Shown here piece after piece: positions 1 through 8,872 of a stretch of 64,000 bases of DNA; position 1 is the first letter of the stretch, and every line of letters begins with the position of its first letter. Position numbers and translations under genes: made by a program. Source of the DNA: an uncultured Sinobacteraceae bacterium (GTDB taxonomy: Bacteria > Pseudomonadota > Gammaproteobacteria > Nevskiales > Nevskiaceae); the NCBI GenBank assembly GCA_903822975.1, contig CAIJRD010000011.1:248001-312000 (forward strand), written 5' to 3'. The notes under the pieces were generated by a model. That model did not search any database, was not told the origin of the DNA, and saw only the letters and a program-made list of their open reading frames with translations.

Positions 1-2207
1 GCTAGGGGTGCGTCTGCCGCGCCACGATCGAGGTGACGATTTTGTTGGTGCCACAAGTGTTTGTAAATGTCGCATCGCTGCAGCAATTCTTCATGAGTAC
101 CAATGTCGTAGACCTTGCCGCGCTCTAGAACCAGAATCGCATCGGCCTCTACCAGCATCGACAAACGGTGTGAGATCGCAACCACCGTTCGACCCTTGGC
201 GATTCGACGAAGATTCGCATTGATGATCGCCTCACTCTCGGCGTCTAGTGCACTGGTTGCTTCGTCGAGAATCAATAACGGAGGGTCGATCAAAAGCGCG
301 CGGGCAATCGCAAGTCGCTGACGCTGACCGCCCGACAGATTGACAGCGCCCTCTTCGAGCAACGTATCGTAGCCGCGCGGCAGGCGCTCGATAAATTCTT
401 CGGCGCCTGCAACTTGTGCGGCCCGAACAATCTGATCGAAGCTGGCACTTGGACGCGCCATCGATATGTTGTCGCGAATCGAACCGGAAAACAGAAAATT
501 CTCTTGCGCAACCACACCAATACTGGATCGAAGATGGCCGAGGTTAATCTCGCGCAAATCCATGCCATCGAGTTTTATTAAACCGTCATAGTTCGTATGC
601 AATCGTTGAAGCAGGCGAGTTACTGTAGTTTTGCCAGACCCACTTCGCCCCATAATGCCGAGCATTTTTCCGCGTGGAACGCTAAAGGTCACCCCGTCAA
701 GAGCATGCGGCGCATCAGTCGAATACCTAAACCGAACGTCTTTAAATGAGATTTCCCCCTCGATCGGCAATCGAAGTCCTGAGTTCTGCCGGCTGTCTTC
801 TGGCTCTCGATTTAGCACAGAAGCTATCTCCGAAACCGATGATCGTAGTTCAGCCAAATCATTTTGAAGATGTGCAATCTTAATTAGCGGCGCGGCCAAG
901 CGCCCCGCCAACATCGAAAATGCGATCAACGCTCCAGCGTTAATAGGATCCGAAGCAGCAAGAATGAAATATGCGCCGATAATCACTGACCCTACATAGA
1001 TCATTCGATCAAAAGGCAGCGAAAGCGTTTGGGGATAATTGGAGACTACTCCCAGGTCATGTCTTGCGAGTGTTGCGTCAGCAACCAACGCGTCCCACTC
1101 ACGGCGTCGCCGCCCTTCGAGCGCAAGTGATTTTATAGTTCGCATCCCATATATTGTTTCCACTAAATGAGACGATTTCCTATTCTCGGTATTGACGACG
1201 CGACGAACTCGCTTGCTTATTGGTTCCATGAAAACCAACACGATAACAAACACAATGGCCGCCATGATTAACGAGATGAACGTCAACTTCCACTCAAGAA
1301 TAAACATCGCTGGAAGCAGCCCGATTAAGGGAACAGCATCGAGAATCGCGCCAAAGATTTGACCCGTGAGCATTTGGCGCACGTATGTCACTCTATGAAG
1401 TTTGCTTAGGATTGCACCTGTGGAATTACGTTCAAAGTAATCCATTGGCAACTTGAGCAATTTATCAACGATGTATAAGTTGATACGCCCGTCGAGCCGA
1501 GTGCTAGCAACCTGTGTAAGTGCCCGCCGTAAATGGCCGAGGACCATCTCGGAAATAACGATGAACGCCAACGCTGCTGCTAAGACGTTGAGAGTTGATA
1601 GCGACTGATGCAGAAGCACCCGATTCACAACGATCATGATCATAAACGGAGGCGCCAATGCAAACGCCGTCGAGACGATGGCCGCCGCCGCAATATCTAC
1701 AAAAACTTTTTTCTCTCGAACAATTTGAGCAATAAACCATCCCATTCCGAACGGTTGCTCATCGTCCGACACGGAAAAGTGGCGCTTAATAAGAACGATC
1801 TCGCCAGCCCATATTTTTGCCATTTGGGCTTCGTCAAGCGTAACGAGAGCGTCATCGTTCGCAGTCGGATCTCGCAACACGGCGATCAAGCCCGACTTCT
1901 CATCGATGCGCGCAGCCTCAAGGACCAATGCACTTCCATCGATACTTCGAATGACCGCAGGAAGTACTTTGGCTAGTCGGGGAAGGTCCTTAAATCGAAG
2001 CCTTGCAATTTTCGCCTGAAGACCAAGTTCGTTAGCTATCGCGGCAACAGTCTTGCTCGAGGGTTCGCCGCTATCGAGGGCAAAACGCCGCTGAAGCTCA
2101 TTCGCACTGGTGTCGACGCCCAGACGCCGAGCTACTGCAACCAGTGCAGATACAGCTGAGCTCGGCTTCTTTGAATCGCGACTTCCCTTTTCGCTACCAC
2201 GCAACAT
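1..2207 (-). CDS. Type I secretion ABC transporter (permease/ATPase) with C39-like domain, 3' end off window
   Basis: The minus-strand frame is open from an ATG at 2207 to base 1 and runs off the left edge, giving about 735 residues. Domains in order: an N-terminal C39-peptidase-like domain (about 1-130), an ABC membrane domain (about 160-440) and a nucleotide-binding domain (about 460 onward). Seen in the NBD: Walker A GRSGSGKT near residue 520, signature LSGGQ near 622, Walker B LLILDEAT near 643 and the switch His in ISHRL near 676. The N-terminal domain has no Cys at the expected peptidase position (the stretch reads SALVAVARRLG), so it resembles the non-proteolytic domain of HlyB-type exporters. 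Inferred role: inner-membrane motor of a type I secretion system. The Hint protein at 5941-6660 is a plausible substrate. No HlyD-type adaptor is in the window; it may lie beyond base 1. The ATG is preceded by a GGGGA stretch. Confidence 0.93.
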   Translation of the reverse strand, partial: MLRGSEKGSRDSKKPSSAVSALVAVARRLGVDTSANELQRRFALDSGEPSSKTVAAIANELGLQAKIARLRFKDLPRLAKVLPAVIRSIDGSALVLEAARIDEKSGLIAVLRDPTANDDALVTLDEAQMAKIWAGEIVLIKRHFSVSDDEQPFGMGWFIAQIVREKKVFVDIAAAAIVSTAFALAPPFMIMIVVNRVLLHQSLSTLNVLAAALAFIVISEMVLGHLRRALTQVASTRLDGRINLYIVDKLLKLPMDYFERNSTGAILSKLHRVTYVRQMLTGQIFGAILDAVPLIGLLPAMFILEWKLTFISLIMAAIVFVIVLVFMEPISKRVRRVVNTENRKSSHLVETIYGMRTIKSLALEGRRRREWDALVADATLARHDLGVVSNYPQTLSLPFDRMIYVGSVIIGAYFILAASDPINAGALIAFSMLAGRLAAPLIKIAHLQNDLAELRSSVSEIASVLNREPEDSRQNSGLRLPIEGEISFKDVRFRYSTDAPHALDGVTFSVPRGKMLGIMGRSGSGKTTVTRLLQRLHTNYDGLIKLDGMDLREINLGHLRSSIGVVAQENFLFSGSIRDNISMARPSASFDQIVRAAQVAGAEEFIERLPRGYDTLLEEGAVNLSGGQRQRLAIARALLIDPPLLILDEATSALDAESEAIINANLRRIAKGRTVVAISHRLSMLVEADAILVLERGKVYDIGTHEELLQRCDIYKHLWHQQNRHLDRGAADAPL

Positions 2208-2262
2208 TTCTGATCCCCATTCCCTGCAATTTCCGACAACTCATATCGAGTCGGACCACATT

Positions 2263-2285
2263 TGGCAATTTGCCACTATATATAG
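2263..2285 (-). promoter_or_regulatory. Putative promoter/operator of the ABC transporter gene
   Basis: A perfect inverted repeat, TGGCAA-T-TTGCCA (2263-2275), sits directly beside a TATATA-rich palindrome (2276-2285), about 55-80 bases upstream of the transporter start. The TATATA could be a -10 element and the inverted repeat would then lie over the transcription start, like an operator. No clear -35 hexamer was found, so the promoter part is tentative. Confidence 0.35.
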
Positions 2286-2385
2286 AACGTTTTGTTAAAA
2301 GCGAGATGAAACTGCAGCTTGCATGCCAAATCGGCCACTTTCATGCTGATAAAATCGGAGTGCGCGACGGCGTTTTGGCACAAGG

Positions 2386-5300
2386 TCACATCCGCTGCGC
2401 GGGTTCAGAGTCGGGCCGCGCAGTACGCAAAGCATGACTAACGGGACGTGCTCCGAACGACGATTTTAACCAATGTCGGCTCGTTTTCTTGTAACGCGCG
2501 AAACAGTGAGCGGCTATTCCGCGAAATAGTTGATGTCGCTCTAAGATCGCCGCCCCTTCTATCCCACTATCGCCGCTGCTTGTGGCTGCAAGAGTTTGAG
2601 CATAAGCCCTTGAAATTAGGCCCGGACCTGTTGATAACCAGACCAATTCCCCGTCGTGTCTATTCAAAGCCTCGGCGCACAGGCTTAAAGCAAGCGTAAC
2701 TATCGGATGCCCCGGCACTGCTGCGAGGAAGTTGTTTCCGATTGCGCCAAAGTCATCATGCCAGCCGATGAAGGTCGCATCCGACGGCAACCACTGTCGC
2801 AATGGTAGACGACAGACGTCATCTGCATCGGCGTAATAGCCCCCCTCAACAGCCAGGTAAGCGAGCCTGAAGAGATCAGCCTGCTTTGCTGCCTGATCGG
2901 CATTCAAGAATGCAGACAGCACTTCCGATGAGCACCGTTCGGAAATGAACGCCGCGGCGGTTTTCTCGTTGAAAAGCACGTAATCAAACCCCGAGTTCTT
3001 CTGGCGCCATGTCTCCATGTAGCGAGAAAGCTCGTTCGGAATAACCTCGTCATTCCAAAACTGGACGATTCTAGAGGGAATTTTCGCCGTAAGGAGGTCG
3101 ATGCGAGGCGACACAGAAAGTCGGCCCGATTCGCGGAGCGCGGTTAACAGTGCGAGGGCCACCGGTGTGTAGTGCGGCATACGGCGCACCATCCCCAAAA
3201 GCGGCCGAATTCGTTCGTTGGCAGGCACCTGCATCGCACGCTTAAGCTCCTCGAGGCCCTCCTTACCTAGCAGGTACTCCTGGATCAATTGTCCAACCTG
3301 GCTTTGTGACGGGTTCGAGGACAATCCCATCTGCCATCTATTGGCTTCACCCAAACGCGCCGCAACGACAAGATCGGCCTGAACGGCCTCAATATCGCAG
3401 GCCATAAGGTGCACGCGAGCGAGACCGTTTCTGATGCTCACGTTTTCCGGATTCAGCAGGGTTGCGCGCGAGAAGCACTCTATTGCATACGCGACTTGGA
3501 ACCTTGATTCGGCCAATTGGCCTCTCGCATTTTCAATCTCGGCTTGTTCCGCGACGTTGGTCGCATGAATTGAATCCAGATGAACCCTCGCACGATGTGG
3601 CTTCCCGAGCGCCATCTCGATATGAAACCGTTGCATGGACAAGCCGAAGCTCGAAATGCCCAAACTCTGCGCGCGAGCTACAACTTCAAGAGCCTCGAGC
3701 AGACGCCCTGCTCGCCGGAGCAACGCCGCTTCGCCCGCAAACGCAATTGCGCGTCCAACCGGCAGATTCTGCGCCGCCCGAAGTACTTCCAATCCCTTAT
3801 CGTCGCTTCCGCTATCACTCAAGCAAAGTGCTAGCTCCAACAAAATTCCCGTATTGTTCGGCGCCGCCTTTGCTGCGCGTATCGCGTATGCCAATGCCTG
3901 CGGCATTGCATTATTATTTCTCGCGCGCTGCGTAAGTCGGAGCAACGCAGTTACAGCAGCTGGGTCAGACGCAAGATTCGTCACTTCGATGAGCATCTGC
4001 TCGGATGCCTCAAACTGACCGACCCGCCACAATTCTTCTGCGACCTCGATCAGAATTATTTTTCGAGTCGCATCGGCGTCGTAAGCTGCTTGAAACGAGG
4101 CCAATGCCAAGCGATGTTCGCCAGATCTTCGGTGTATGTGCCCAAGAGCCACGAGCGCGTCTGCCCTTGCGGGGCTCGCTTCCAGCACGTTTTCAACAAT
4201 TTTGCGGGCGCCAGCGAGGTCGCCGCGGTCGCGGAGTTCACCTGAAAGTTCAAGCCAGCCGGCTTTCTCACTCGGGTTTAATTCGGTAGCGCGCTTGAAT
4301 AACTGCTCGGCATTGATTCGATTGCCTTGCCCTCTGGCGTTTCGTCCTAACCCCATCACCGCCCAATAGTTTCTGGAATCCTCCGCCAAAAGTGCGGAGT
4401 AGCTTTCATCTGATTCCTGCCAGCGTTGCAGATCACCAAGAGTCTGCGCGAGCCGCATTCTGCAATGTTGATTAGTTGGGGCACTTTCCAACGCAGCTCG
4501 CAGGTAACTCAGTGAACTTTCTGAATCAGACTTTCGACGAGCGCAGTCTGCCAAGCCAAGATTCGCCTCGAAAGCGGCGCCAGAATCTTCGGCAAGCAGT
4601 GCTTCAAAAAGGTTTATCGCGTCTGCAAGCTTTCCTGAGTCGCGCACGGTCTCTGCGTATCGCATCCGTGCCGCTCGGCTTTTTGGGTTGATCGCAACTG
4701 CGGCAGAAAAGTGCTCTTCCGCCCCTACGAAATCGAGTCTACCGCGTGACAGATGTCCCAGTCCCAACCTCGCTGAGAATGCTGCAGTGGGATCTGTAGC
4801 AAGAAGCTCGAAATAAAGACGCTCTGCTGCTTCGTTCTGACCCAATTGCCGCAGGCAATCGGCGACACGTTGACGAGCCTGATTTTGATTGGGTTCAATT
4901 TCGAGGGTTCGCTTGAAGTGTTGCAGCGCGGCACCAAAATCAGACCGACCTTGCGCGCAGTAGCCTAGGCCCAGGCTGACATCGAGCTCTGCTGCCGAAT
5001 CGGCGGCCAGCACCTCGCGATAGCACCGCTCCGCCTGTTCAAATTCTGCGAGATCGCGCAGTGTCTGCGCCGTTTTTAAATATGCGTTGCGATTTAATGG
5101 CGCGGCCGCAATCGCCGCACGGTAATGGACAAGCGCCTCGCGATTATTTGATCTCCGACGTGCGATATCGCCGAGACCGATTTGTGCGTCTGCATCGCCC
5201 CCCGATTTCAGGGAAAGTAGATCGAGATATTGCGCCTGAGATTCGTCGAGAAGACCTGCCCCCAACATCGTCTCGGCGATACGCAGACGAGCATTCCGAT

Positions 5301-5850
5301 CGGAGGGTGCCAACTCCAGTGCTTTTCTGAAGTGAGCCAAGGCCGCAGAAAAATCGGACCGCCTTCGGGCACAGTACCCGAGACCTACTGCGATTTCGTA
5401 TGCAACTGTTGGCGCAGAATTAGGAATCGAACGATATGCGTGCTCAGCCTCACTGATACGACTGAGATCTCGCAGGGATTCAGCCTGTCGAAGGGCTGCA
5501 TGTGGGCTATTTGGATTTTCCGAACAAGCCTGCTCGAAATGTTGTAGCGCAAGTTGATGATCGGCAATCTTACGAGCACATAGGCCTAAACCGATGTGGG
5601 CATCTGCCCGACGCGCCGGGGCCTGCTCAAGTAACAACTGTGAGTATGTGTGCCGGGCGGCGTCCAACTGCCCAGTGTCGCGGAGGACGTCCGCATACCT
5701 CAGACGAGCAGGCCAGTGGCCGGGCTCTAGCTGAAGTAAATTCCGTAAGTGGGAAAGTGCCGCGTTCAGATCGCCACGCTGCCTAGCGGCAAGTGCAGCT
5801 TCTAGTATCGCGGCGGCCGACATTCCGCTATCAAGCGATTGAACGGCCAT
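2386..5850 (-). CDS. Giant TPR protein with C-terminal DXD glycosyltransferase domain
   Basis: 1154 residues. About the first 850 form an almost continuous array of tetratricopeptide-like helical repeats (recurring LGLGYCARRRSDF- and ALxHFRxALExxP-type units). The last 230 residues resemble the 'glycosyltransferase sugar-binding region containing DXD motif' family (Gly_transf_sug, related to OCH1/capsular mannosyltransferases). Seen there: IPSRIVQFWNDE near 925, KQADLFRLAYLAVEGGYYAD and the acidic DADDV motif near 1005. Family knowledge suggests a retaining GT-A transferase using a nucleotide sugar and a metal. The TPR half could bind a protein acceptor, as in O-GlcNAc-transferase-like enzymes; this is inference. 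No signal peptide, so probably cytoplasmic. A terminator separates it from the upstream Hint gene, and the ABC transporter gene follows after 178 bases. A start at Met10 is also possible, since neither start has a clear ribosome site. Confidence 0.88.
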   Translation of the reverse strand: MAVQSLDSGMSAAAILEAALAARQRGDLNAALSHLRNLLQLEPGHWPARLRYADVLRDTGQLDAARHTYSQLLLEQAPARRADAHIGLGLCARKIADHQLALQHFEQACSENPNSPHAALRQAESLRDLSRISEAEHAYRSIPNSAPTVAYEIAVGLGYCARRRSDFSAALAHFRKALELAPSDRNARLRIAETMLGAGLLDESQAQYLDLLSLKSGGDADAQIGLGDIARRRSNNREALVHYRAAIAAAPLNRNAYLKTAQTLRDLAEFEQAERCYREVLAADSAAELDVSLGLGYCAQGRSDFGAALQHFKRTLEIEPNQNQARQRVADCLRQLGQNEAAERLYFELLATDPTAAFSARLGLGHLSRGRLDFVGAEEHFSAAVAINPKSRAARMRYAETVRDSGKLADAINLFEALLAEDSGAAFEANLGLADCARRKSDSESSLSYLRAALESAPTNQHCRMRLAQTLGDLQRWQESDESYSALLAEDSRNYWAVMGLGRNARGQGNRINAEQLFKRATELNPSEKAGWLELSGELRDRGDLAGARKIVENVLEASPARADALVALGHIHRRSGEHRLALASFQAAYDADATRKIILIEVAEELWRVGQFEASEQMLIEVTNLASDPAAVTALLRLTQRARNNNAMPQALAYAIRAAKAAPNNTGILLELALCLSDSGSDDKGLEVLRAAQNLPVGRAIAFAGEAALLRRAGRLLEALEVVARAQSLGISSFGLSMQRFHIEMALGKPHRARVHLDSIHATNVAEQAEIENARGQLAESRFQVAYAIECFSRATLLNPENVSIRNGLARVHLMACDIEAVQADLVVAARLGEANRWQMGLSSNPSQSQVGQLIQEYLLGKEGLEELKRAMQVPANERIRPLLGMVRRMPHYTPVALALLTALRESGRLSVSPRIDLLTAKIPSRIVQFWNDEVIPNELSRYMETWRQKNSGFDYVLFNEKTAAAFISERCSSEVLSAFLNADQAAKQADLFRLAYLAVEGGYYADADDVCRLPLRQWLPSDATFIGWHDDFGAIGNNFLAAVPGHPIVTLALSLCAEALNRHDGELVWLSTGPGLISRAYAQTLAATSSGDSGIEGAAILERHQLFRGIAAHCFARYKKTSRHWLKSSFGARPVSHALRTARPDSEPAQRM

Positions 5851-5872
5851 TTAATGTGCGCCAGGCCATCTT

Positions 5873-5912
5873 AAAAAGCAATCGGCGGGCCAGCCAATGG
5901 CCGCCCGCCGAT
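5873..5912 (-). terminator. Rho-independent terminator after the Hint gene
   Basis: Read on the minus strand, a perfect 10-bp stem ATCGGCGGGC/GCCCGCCGAT (5881-5890 with 5903-5912), which can extend through an inner GGCC pair, is followed by TGC and TTTTT (5873-5877). It lies 28 bases after the Hint stop codon and 22 bases before the TPR-glycosyltransferase start, so it would end Hint transcripts or limit read-through into the next gene. Confidence 0.85.
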
Positions 5913-5940
5913 AAGTTAAAACACAATTAATTTCTGTTGC

Positions 5941-6660
5941 TTAAGCCGCGACGGCTTCCACTCCAAACTGCCGGACGGAACGCGAAGCAATCTTTTGCAG
6001 AATAGCAACTGGCACCTGACGCGCCGACTGAGCACGCGGGTAAGCCATTTCGGCAATCGGAGCAACGTCGACGAGGGCTTCATGCTCGGCCCAATTGTCG
6101 AAATTCATCCGAGACGCATTGTCGATAAAGGTTTCGGCGGCAACGCCTTCGGCCAGCACCAGCGCGTGATTGGCGAGCTCGACGTGATAATACGTATAGC
6201 TCTCCGGCATGTTGGTCTCACGGACAATGGAGGTACCATTGACGAGCGCACTTGCCTGAACCAGAACGCCGTCGATGAACAAAGCATGCCCAGGCGACAC
6301 GAACAGATCGCGAGCCGGCAGATTCTCGCCGAGTGCACCAGCCGAAACGCGAATCGGCGCAGCCTGCATCGGATCCGCAAAGGTCTTCGAAACCTGACGG
6401 CGACCGACCCAACGAACAGGGGCCTCGACACCATCGGCCGTCATTACCATATCGCCACGGTTCAGCGATTCAACCTTGACACTACCCGAAGCCGTAGCGA
6501 TTGAGGTGCCTTCGAGGAAGCACAGAATCAGATCAAGTGTTTGCACACCATCGACAGTTTCAACGACTTCGATCTGGCCGCCCGGAGTCAACTGGGTGGA
6601 GATGTCGATCGTGTGACCGCCGACAGTAATCAGGACATCTGCAATCGGTGTATTTGCCAT
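5941..6660 (-). CDS. Small Hint (Hedgehog/intein)-domain protein
   Basis: 239 residues. An N-terminal leader of about 45 residues is followed by a Hint_2-type domain. Seen: domain-start Cys47 in LILCFLEGTS, a VESLNRGDMV turn, VRWVGRR, SPGHALFIDG (His125), and a late LANHALVLAEG (Asn164-His165) with AETFIDN. The order matches the Hint_2 family, which is common at the ends of proteobacterial RTX-type secreted proteins. Here it is almost the whole protein and no RTX repeats are present. Cys and His at intein-like positions suggest that self-cleavage or acyl shift is possible, but this is not shown. No Sec signal peptide; with a type I ABC transporter 3.7 kb downstream on the same strand, unconventional export is plausible. 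A GAGG ribosome site lies about 9 bases upstream of the ATG, and a strong terminator follows the gene. Confidence 0.88.
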   Translation of the reverse strand: MANTPIADVLITVGGHTIDISTQLTPGGQIEVVETVDGVQTLDLILCFLEGTSIATASGSVKVESLNRGDMVMTADGVEAPVRWVGRRQVSKTFADPMQAAPIRVSAGALGENLPARDLFVSPGHALFIDGVLVQASALVNGTSIVRETNMPESYTYYHVELANHALVLAEGVAAETFIDNASRMNFDNWAEHEALVDVAPIAEMAYPRAQSARQVPVAILQKIASRSVRQFGVEAVAA

Positions 6661-7102
6661 TTTTCATTACCCTCAGCTGATGAGATATCGCTGTCCGTAG
6701 CGTTAGTTTGTTCTCCAGCAATCTAAAAACAGTCGCCAAGCGCCCGCAGCCCCAAGTGACTCGTCGCCACCGCTACGACTTGTGAATCCTGCGCAGCGAC
6801 TAAACTTTACGTTGAAACTGACACAGTAAACGCATCCAGTCAAGCACGATTCAAGCCACTTCGAGATCCAATCGATCTCAAATTCAAAATCCAGCTGCGC
6901 GACGAGATCCGCGAATGATCGGGACATTGATAAAACTCGAACCGGTTCATTCGGATAATCCTAAATAAAAGCAACGTGTTTACAGTAAATTTCGAATGTA
7001 TTACTTGACGACATAATTGAGTTTAGTAGGCGTCAGTCGGCGCACTGTCAGTTCGGTATCAGAACCTAAAGGCCGACAATCGCCACCAGCACGGCACAGA
7101 AG
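6661..7102. other. 442-bp non-coding leader upstream of the Hint gene
   Basis: A+T-rich DNA between two minus-strand genes. It must hold the Hint promoter and untranslated leader. A short inverted repeat TTTAC-A-GTAAA is at 6979-6989. No convincing -35/-10 pair and no coding region were recognised. Confidence 0.4.
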
Positions 7103-8542
7103 CTAGCTAAATAGGCGCCCCAGCCAACTGCGCTTCTTACCTACTGATGCACCATTATTCAGCTTTAATTCGGCAACATCAGGATCACGAATACCAGTTG
7201 CTTCGATTTGTTGCGCGGACGAGTTTGCAAGGTTAGCCGGTGCAACACCGTCGTCCTTACCATCTGAATGCTCGTGGTTGCTTTTGTTATCCGCAAGCAG
7301 AGAATGAAGATTCTTTTCATAACGCGAATCGTTTGGCGCCAAAACGATAGCTTTACGTGTTAACTCCAATGCCTCATTGATCCGACCCGCCTTTGCGACA
7401 ACTTGAGCAAGGTTGTTATGCGCCTCGGCAAAGTCTGGGTCCAAGCTGATAGCTTTCCGAAAGGCAATTTCTGCCTCAGCAAAAGCGCCTGCTTTACTCA
7501 ATAAATTTCCAAGATGCGCGTGCCATTGGCTATTCGATGGCTCGTTCCTCAGCGCGGACTGAGCGGCTTGAATCGCTTCCGAAGTCTTACCTTGCCTCGC
7601 CAAAGCGTGGCTCAGGACGAAATTCAGAGGCCCCGACTCAGGAGTCGATTGAATTGCTGCAGTCAAATGACGCTCAGCTTCAACGTAACCACCGGTTTGA
7701 TTTAACAAATTTCCGAGGTGCAGCAAGTAGGCTTGATTACTGGGTTCACACTGATTCGCCTCACTCGCCAAATTCAGAGCCTCATCAATCTTCTTTTGAC
7801 GCGCCAACACGTGGCTCAAGCTGGCGATTATTTCAACAGACTTAGGATCGATCTTGAGTGCTGCGCGAAATTCGGCTTCCGCTTCGCTCAACTGGTCAGA
7901 TTTCGCGAGCAAATTGCCCAGGTGCGCATGTAATACTGCATCAGATTGCCTGAGCTCAACGGCACGCTTGGCGGAGGAGATCGCCTCATCAATACGGTGA
8001 AGTCGGCCTAGTGCTCGACTTAATTGAAAATGGAAGTCTGCTGACATCGGATCTTCTTTAAGCGCACTTCTCGCTTCGACTTCAGCCTCAGCACTTAATC
8101 CAGCGACATTCAAATATTCACAGTATTGATTGAAGTAATTTTTATTTGAAGCGTCTTTTCTTCGAGCCTTCAAAACAGCAGCCACCGCATCGCTCGCTCG
8201 CCCCTGCCTGAAAAGAGAAATTCCCAATGCACTGTGAAACTGGGGGGAATCTGGTTCCTTGGCCAGCCAATTGCGGGCAACTGCCTCGGCATTTGCCGAA
8301 TCGCCTGCTCTTAAGAGCGAATAACATTCATGCAGAACAGTTTTCATTGCGCTGATGCCTGGACTATCACGACCATCAATAGAGTCGCCATCCACATCCT
8401 GCGCGACTGAGTTCCCGACTTTGCCAGCCTTCTGCAAAGATCTCTCCCCCGAGAATATGTTGTGCCCTTCGGTCCCGGCCAGTGGTTCAGTGTTGCCAAT
8501 CGACGTTTGCTTCAATTCCGTTTCTGAATTCAATCTGCTCAC
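7103..8542 (-). CDS. TPR-repeat protein
   Basis: 479 residues. Residues 1-65 are polar and probably disordered. About 66-400 form nine or so TPR units with the usual 34-residue spacing (recurring HAHLGNLLxKxG and AEAExxFRxALxxDP). The C-terminal 75 residues are again polar and end in a basic SWLGRLFS tail. No enzyme domain is visible, so the likely role is protein-protein scaffolding. The GTG start at 8542 has no well-placed ribosome site; ATG at 8347 (MKTVLHECYSLL) is a plausible alternative that would drop the disordered leader. The Hint gene lies 443 bases downstream. The divergent neighbour is also TPR-rich and also ends in an RLSRLF-like tail. Family clear, function unknown. Confidence 0.88.
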   Translation of the reverse strand: MSRLNSETELKQTSIGNTEPLAGTEGHNIFSGERSLQKAGKVGNSVAQDVDGDSIDGRDSPGISAMKTVLHECYSLLRAGDSANAEAVARNWLAKEPDSPQFHSALGISLFRQGRASDAVAAVLKARRKDASNKNYFNQYCEYLNVAGLSAEAEVEARSALKEDPMSADFHFQLSRALGRLHRIDEAISSAKRAVELRQSDAVLHAHLGNLLAKSDQLSEAEAEFRAALKIDPKSVEIIASLSHVLARQKKIDEALNLASEANQCEPSNQAYLLHLGNLLNQTGGYVEAERHLTAAIQSTPESGPLNFVLSHALARQGKTSEAIQAAQSALRNEPSNSQWHAHLGNLLSKAGAFAEAEIAFRKAISLDPDFAEAHNNLAQVVAKAGRINEALELTRKAIVLAPNDSRYEKNLHSLLADNKSNHEHSDGKDDGVAPANLANSSAQQIEATGIRDPDVAELKLNNGASVGKKRSWLGRLFS

Positions 8543-8872
8543 CTCGTTAATCGATCAGCCCGTCAAAGCGGCTGTTCGGAAAAGCCTCAAACTGCATCGC
8601 TCAAATAGACACTTTGCCAATGGACAACCAAGTCTCCGCTTGCTCGACGAAAAGGTCTACCCCAGATAGCGAACTACAGCCGCGACATTTGAACAAGCAC
8701 GTAGTTTGCCTGCTTTATCACAACGCAAAGACGGCGCCAGGACCCCAAAGGAGCGCAGCCTCTACCGACGATGGAGTCGACAGTAGCGGTCATCAACGGC
8801 ATCAACTACATTTTGCAGATTAGACATCGCCGCCTGAGCCCGTCAAAAGCATATGTTCAATTCGGAGTCCTA
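8543..8872. other. Divergent intergenic region between the TPR gene and the hydrolase-TPR gene
   Basis: About 330 bases separate the minus-strand TPR gene from the preferred plus-strand start at 8873. The region should contain both promoters, but no clear hexamer pairs were recognised. Nothing else is seen in it. Confidence 0.35.

Noticed and set aside
6703..6927. A 74-codon minus-strand frame in the Hint leader
   Set aside because: No ribosome site, no recognisable family, and it would fill the region needed for the promoter.
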